6,002 nt of DNA from DASPWW01 sp035637595 (GTDB taxonomy: Bacteria; Actinomycetota; Thermoleophilia; Solirubrobacterales; 70-9). Both the position numbers and the translations under genes were made by a program. Under the pieces are notes generated by a model. That model worked only from the letters and a program-made list of their open reading frames with translations. It was not told the origin of the DNA and made no database searches. Every line of letters begins with the position of its first letter. The stretch's first letter is position 1. The stretch spans positions 1-6,002 of the forward strand of contig DASPWW010000193.1 of the NCBI GenBank assembly GCA_035637595.1, written 5' to 3'. Shown one piece after another: positions 4,084 through 6,002 of the stretch.

Positions 4084-6002
4084 CTAGCGGACGACCAGGT
4101 TGACGAGCTTGTTCGGGACCACGACCTCCTTGACCACCTGCTTGCCGTCGATGTGCTGGCGCACCTTGTCGCTCTCGCGGGCGATCCGGATCAGGTCGTC
4201 CTCGGAGGCGTCGACGTCCGCCTCGACGCGATCGCGGAGCTTCCCGTTGACCTGGACGATCAGGGTGAAGGTGTCGGTGGCGAGCAGGGCAGTATCGGGC
4301 TCGGGCCAGGGCTGCTCCCAGACGCGATCGCCGGTCATCGCCTCGTAGACCTCGGCCCCGAGGTGGGGGGCGAAGGGGAAGATCAGCGAGGCGGCGGTCG
4401 CGGTCGAGAAGCGCAGCGCGGCGTCGCCGCTGGGATCGCCCCACAGGCCGTCTTTGAGGCGGTAGGCGTCGTTGACGAGCTCCATGACCGCCGCGATCGC
4501 GGTGTTGAACTGAAAGCCGCGATTGAAGTCACGGGTCACCTTGTCGATCGCCCAGTGCGCCTTGCGCAGCAGATCCAGGGCCGGGCCCGCGGCGCCGTCG
4601 CTCGACGAAGCTCCGCCCGAGGTGCGCTCGACGACCTCGCCGGACAGGCGCCACAGCCGGTCGAGAAAGTGGTGGACTCCCTTGACCCCCTCGTCGGTCC
4701 AGTCACCGCCCTTCTCCGGCGGGCCCATGAAGCAGATGAAGCTGCGGAGGGTGTCGGCGCCGAACGGCTCGACGTACTCGCGAGGGCTGATGGTGTTGCC
4801 CTTCGACTTCGACATCTTGGCCCCCTCGCGGGTGATCATCCCCTGGGTGAAGAGGTTCGCGAACGGCTCTTTCGCCTCCAGGTGACCGATGTCCGAGAGC
4901 GCCTTGGTGAAGAAGCGCGCGTACATCAGGTGCAGGATCGCGTGCTCGACGCCGCCGATGTACTGGTCGACGGGCATCCAGTAGTCGGCTACATCGCGCC
5001 GGAAGGCCCGCTCGGCGTTGTGCGGGTCGAGGTAGCGCAGGAAGTACCACGAGGAGTCGACGAACGTGTCCATGGTGTCGGTCTCGCGGCGCGCCGGACC
5101 GCCGCAGCGCGGGCACTCGGTCGCCACCCAGTCCTCGGCGGTGGCGAGCGGGCTCTTTCCCTTCGGCAGGTAGTCGTCGACCTCCGGCAGCGGCACCGGG
5201 AGCTGATCGGCGGGGACCGGGACGATTCCGCACTCGTCGCAGTAGACGACCGGAATCGGACAGCCCCAGTAGCGCTGGCGCGAGACGAGCCAGTCGCGCA
5301 GCCGGTAGCTGACCGCGGCGCGCCCCAGCCCCCGCTCCTCGAGCCACGCGGTGATCCTGTGGACCGCCTCGGGCGCCGGCAGGCCGGTGAACTCGCCCGA
5401 GTTGATCAGGCGCTCGTCCTCGGAGTGACCCACGAACGCTTCGCCCTCGGGCGCCTCGCCCTCGGCGGGCTCGACGACCCGGCGGATGTCTAGCCCGAAC
5501 TGCTCGGCGAACTGGTAGTCGCGCTGGTCGTGAGCCGGCACCGCCATGATCGCGCCGGTCCCGTACTCCATGAGCACGTAGTCGGCGACGAACATCGGGA
5601 TCTGCTCGCCGTTGACGGGATTGGTGACGCTGCGGCCCAGCGGCACGCCCGTCTTCTCGCGCTCCTCGGCGCTGCGCTCCTCCGACGAGCGGCGTGCCGA
5701 CTCGTCGACGTAGGCCCGCACCGCCTCCTCGGCGTCGGTCCCTGCGACGAGGCGCTCAATCTCGGGGTGCTCGGGGGCGAGGACGAAGAAGGTGGCCCCG
5801 AAGAGCGTGTCGGGGCGGGTCGTGAAGACGGGGAAGTCGATTCCCACCTCTTCGCAGCGGAAGATCACCTCGGCGCCGTGGGAGCGGCCGATCCAGTTGC
5901 GCTGCATGGTCTTGACGTGCTCGGGCCACTCGATGGCGTCCAGGTCGTCCAGGAGGCGGTCGGCGTAGTCGGTGATGCGGAAGAACCACTGCTCGAGCTC
6001 GC
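4084..6002 (-). CDS. leuS: Leucyl-tRNA synthetase, C-terminal two thirds to three quarters (start lies outside the window)
   Basis: LeuRS charges tRNA-Leu with leucine and edits mischarged products in the cytoplasm. Seen: the frame is open from the window edge, reading ELEQWFFRITDYADRLL upstream of the first Met at 5907, so 638 residues are visible and about 200, including the HIGH motif, are missing. In order: the editing domain with the threonine-rich TTRPDT (5806-5823) and the MAVPAHDQRD segment; a zinc ribbon with paired CDEC and CPRC; the catalytic core (DTFVDSSWYFLRYLDP, QYIGGVEHAILHLMYARF); KMSKS at 4804-4818; an anticodon-binding helical domain; and the C-terminal domain (LIVQVNGKLRDRV to NLVVR). 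Only MITREGA stands between NLFTQG and KMSKS, so the leucine-specific insertion found in E. coli and Thermus enzymes is absent, as in Bacillus. A Ser/Gly/Ala-rich loop (TSGGASSSDGAAG) lies in the helical domain. The stop is TAG at 4084. All visible editing and catalytic motifs look intact. Confidence 0.98.
   Translation of the reverse strand, partial: ELEQWFFRITDYADRLLDDLDAIEWPEHVKTMQRNWIGRSHGAEVIFRCEEVGIDFPVFTTRPDTLFGATFFVLAPEHPEIERLVAGTDAEEAVRAYVDESARRSSEERSAEEREKTGVPLGRSVTNPVNGEQIPMFVADYVLMEYGTGAIMAVPAHDQRDYQFAEQFGLDIRRVVEPAEGEAPEGEAFVGHSEDERLINSGEFTGLPAPEAVHRITAWLEERGLGRAAVSYRLRDWLVSRQRYWGCPIPVVYCDECGIVPVPADQLPVPLPEVDDYLPKGKSPLATAEDWVATECPRCGGPARRETDTMDTFVDSSWYFLRYLDPHNAERAFRRDVADYWMPVDQYIGGVEHAILHLMYARFFTKALSDIGHLEAKEPFANLFTQGMITREGAKMSKSKGNTISPREYVEPFGADTLRSFICFMGPPEKGGDWTDEGVKGVHHFLDRLWRLSGEVVERTSGGASSSDGAAGPALDLLRKAHWAIDKVTRDFNRGFQFNTAIAAVMELVNDAYRLKDGLWGDPSGDAALRFSTATAASLIFPFAPHLGAEVYEAMTGDRVWEQPWPEPDTALLATDTFTLIVQVNGKLRDRVEADVDASEDDLIRIARESDKVRQHIDGKQVVKEVVVPNKLVNLVVR

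Noticed and set aside
4027..5493. 488-codon plus-strand open frame opposite leuS
   Set aside because: It lies antisense to unmistakable LeuRS sequence and has no recognisable domain. Long antisense frames are expected at this G+C.

Overview
The window is about 70% G+C by eye and every gene I can support lies on the minus strand, so the biological reading order runs from high to low coordinates: leuS (5' end outside the window), a small cupin protein, an acylphosphatase, comEA, a secreted NHL beta-propeller protein, and the first 166 codons of comEC (3' end outside the window). High G+C, GTG starts, a LeuRS with a very short segment before KMSKS, and the leuS/comEA/comEC neighbourhood all suggest an actinobacterium. 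The repeat chemistry of the propeller and the style of the ComEC N-terminus suggest Thermoleophilia (Solirubrobacterales-like). That placement is inference from recall, not a search.

Layout. 4084-6002: C-terminal 638 residues of leucyl-tRNA synthetase, covering the editing domain, zinc ribbon, KMSKS loop, anticodon-binding domain and C-terminal domain. 3600-4001 and 3326-3574: a cupin and an acylphosphatase, closely spaced and probably cotranscribed. The acylphosphatase may start at a non-standard CTG rather than at the first ordinary start codon. 2653-3255: ComEA, the membrane-anchored DNA receptor of natural transformation. 679-2472: a 597-residue secreted protein with six tandem NHL-type units, each carrying a Cys-X5-Cys insert, then a proline linker and an Ig-like lysine-rich domain. 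It has its own upstream region with an inverted repeat and a good hairpin terminator after it. 1-499: the start of ComEC, the DNA-uptake channel, with a strong ribosome binding site.

How they fit. ComEA and ComEC act together: ComEA binds double-stranded DNA outside the membrane and ComEC passes one strand inward. Their genes are commonly adjacent. Here a 1.8-kb exported propeller gene sits between them, apparently with its own start and stop signals. This is the most interesting arrangement in the window. The propeller itself (cysteine-paired blade inserts, closure by an N-terminal strand) is the best candidate for something poorly described. I see no tRNA, rRNA, CRISPR array, transposase or attachment site.
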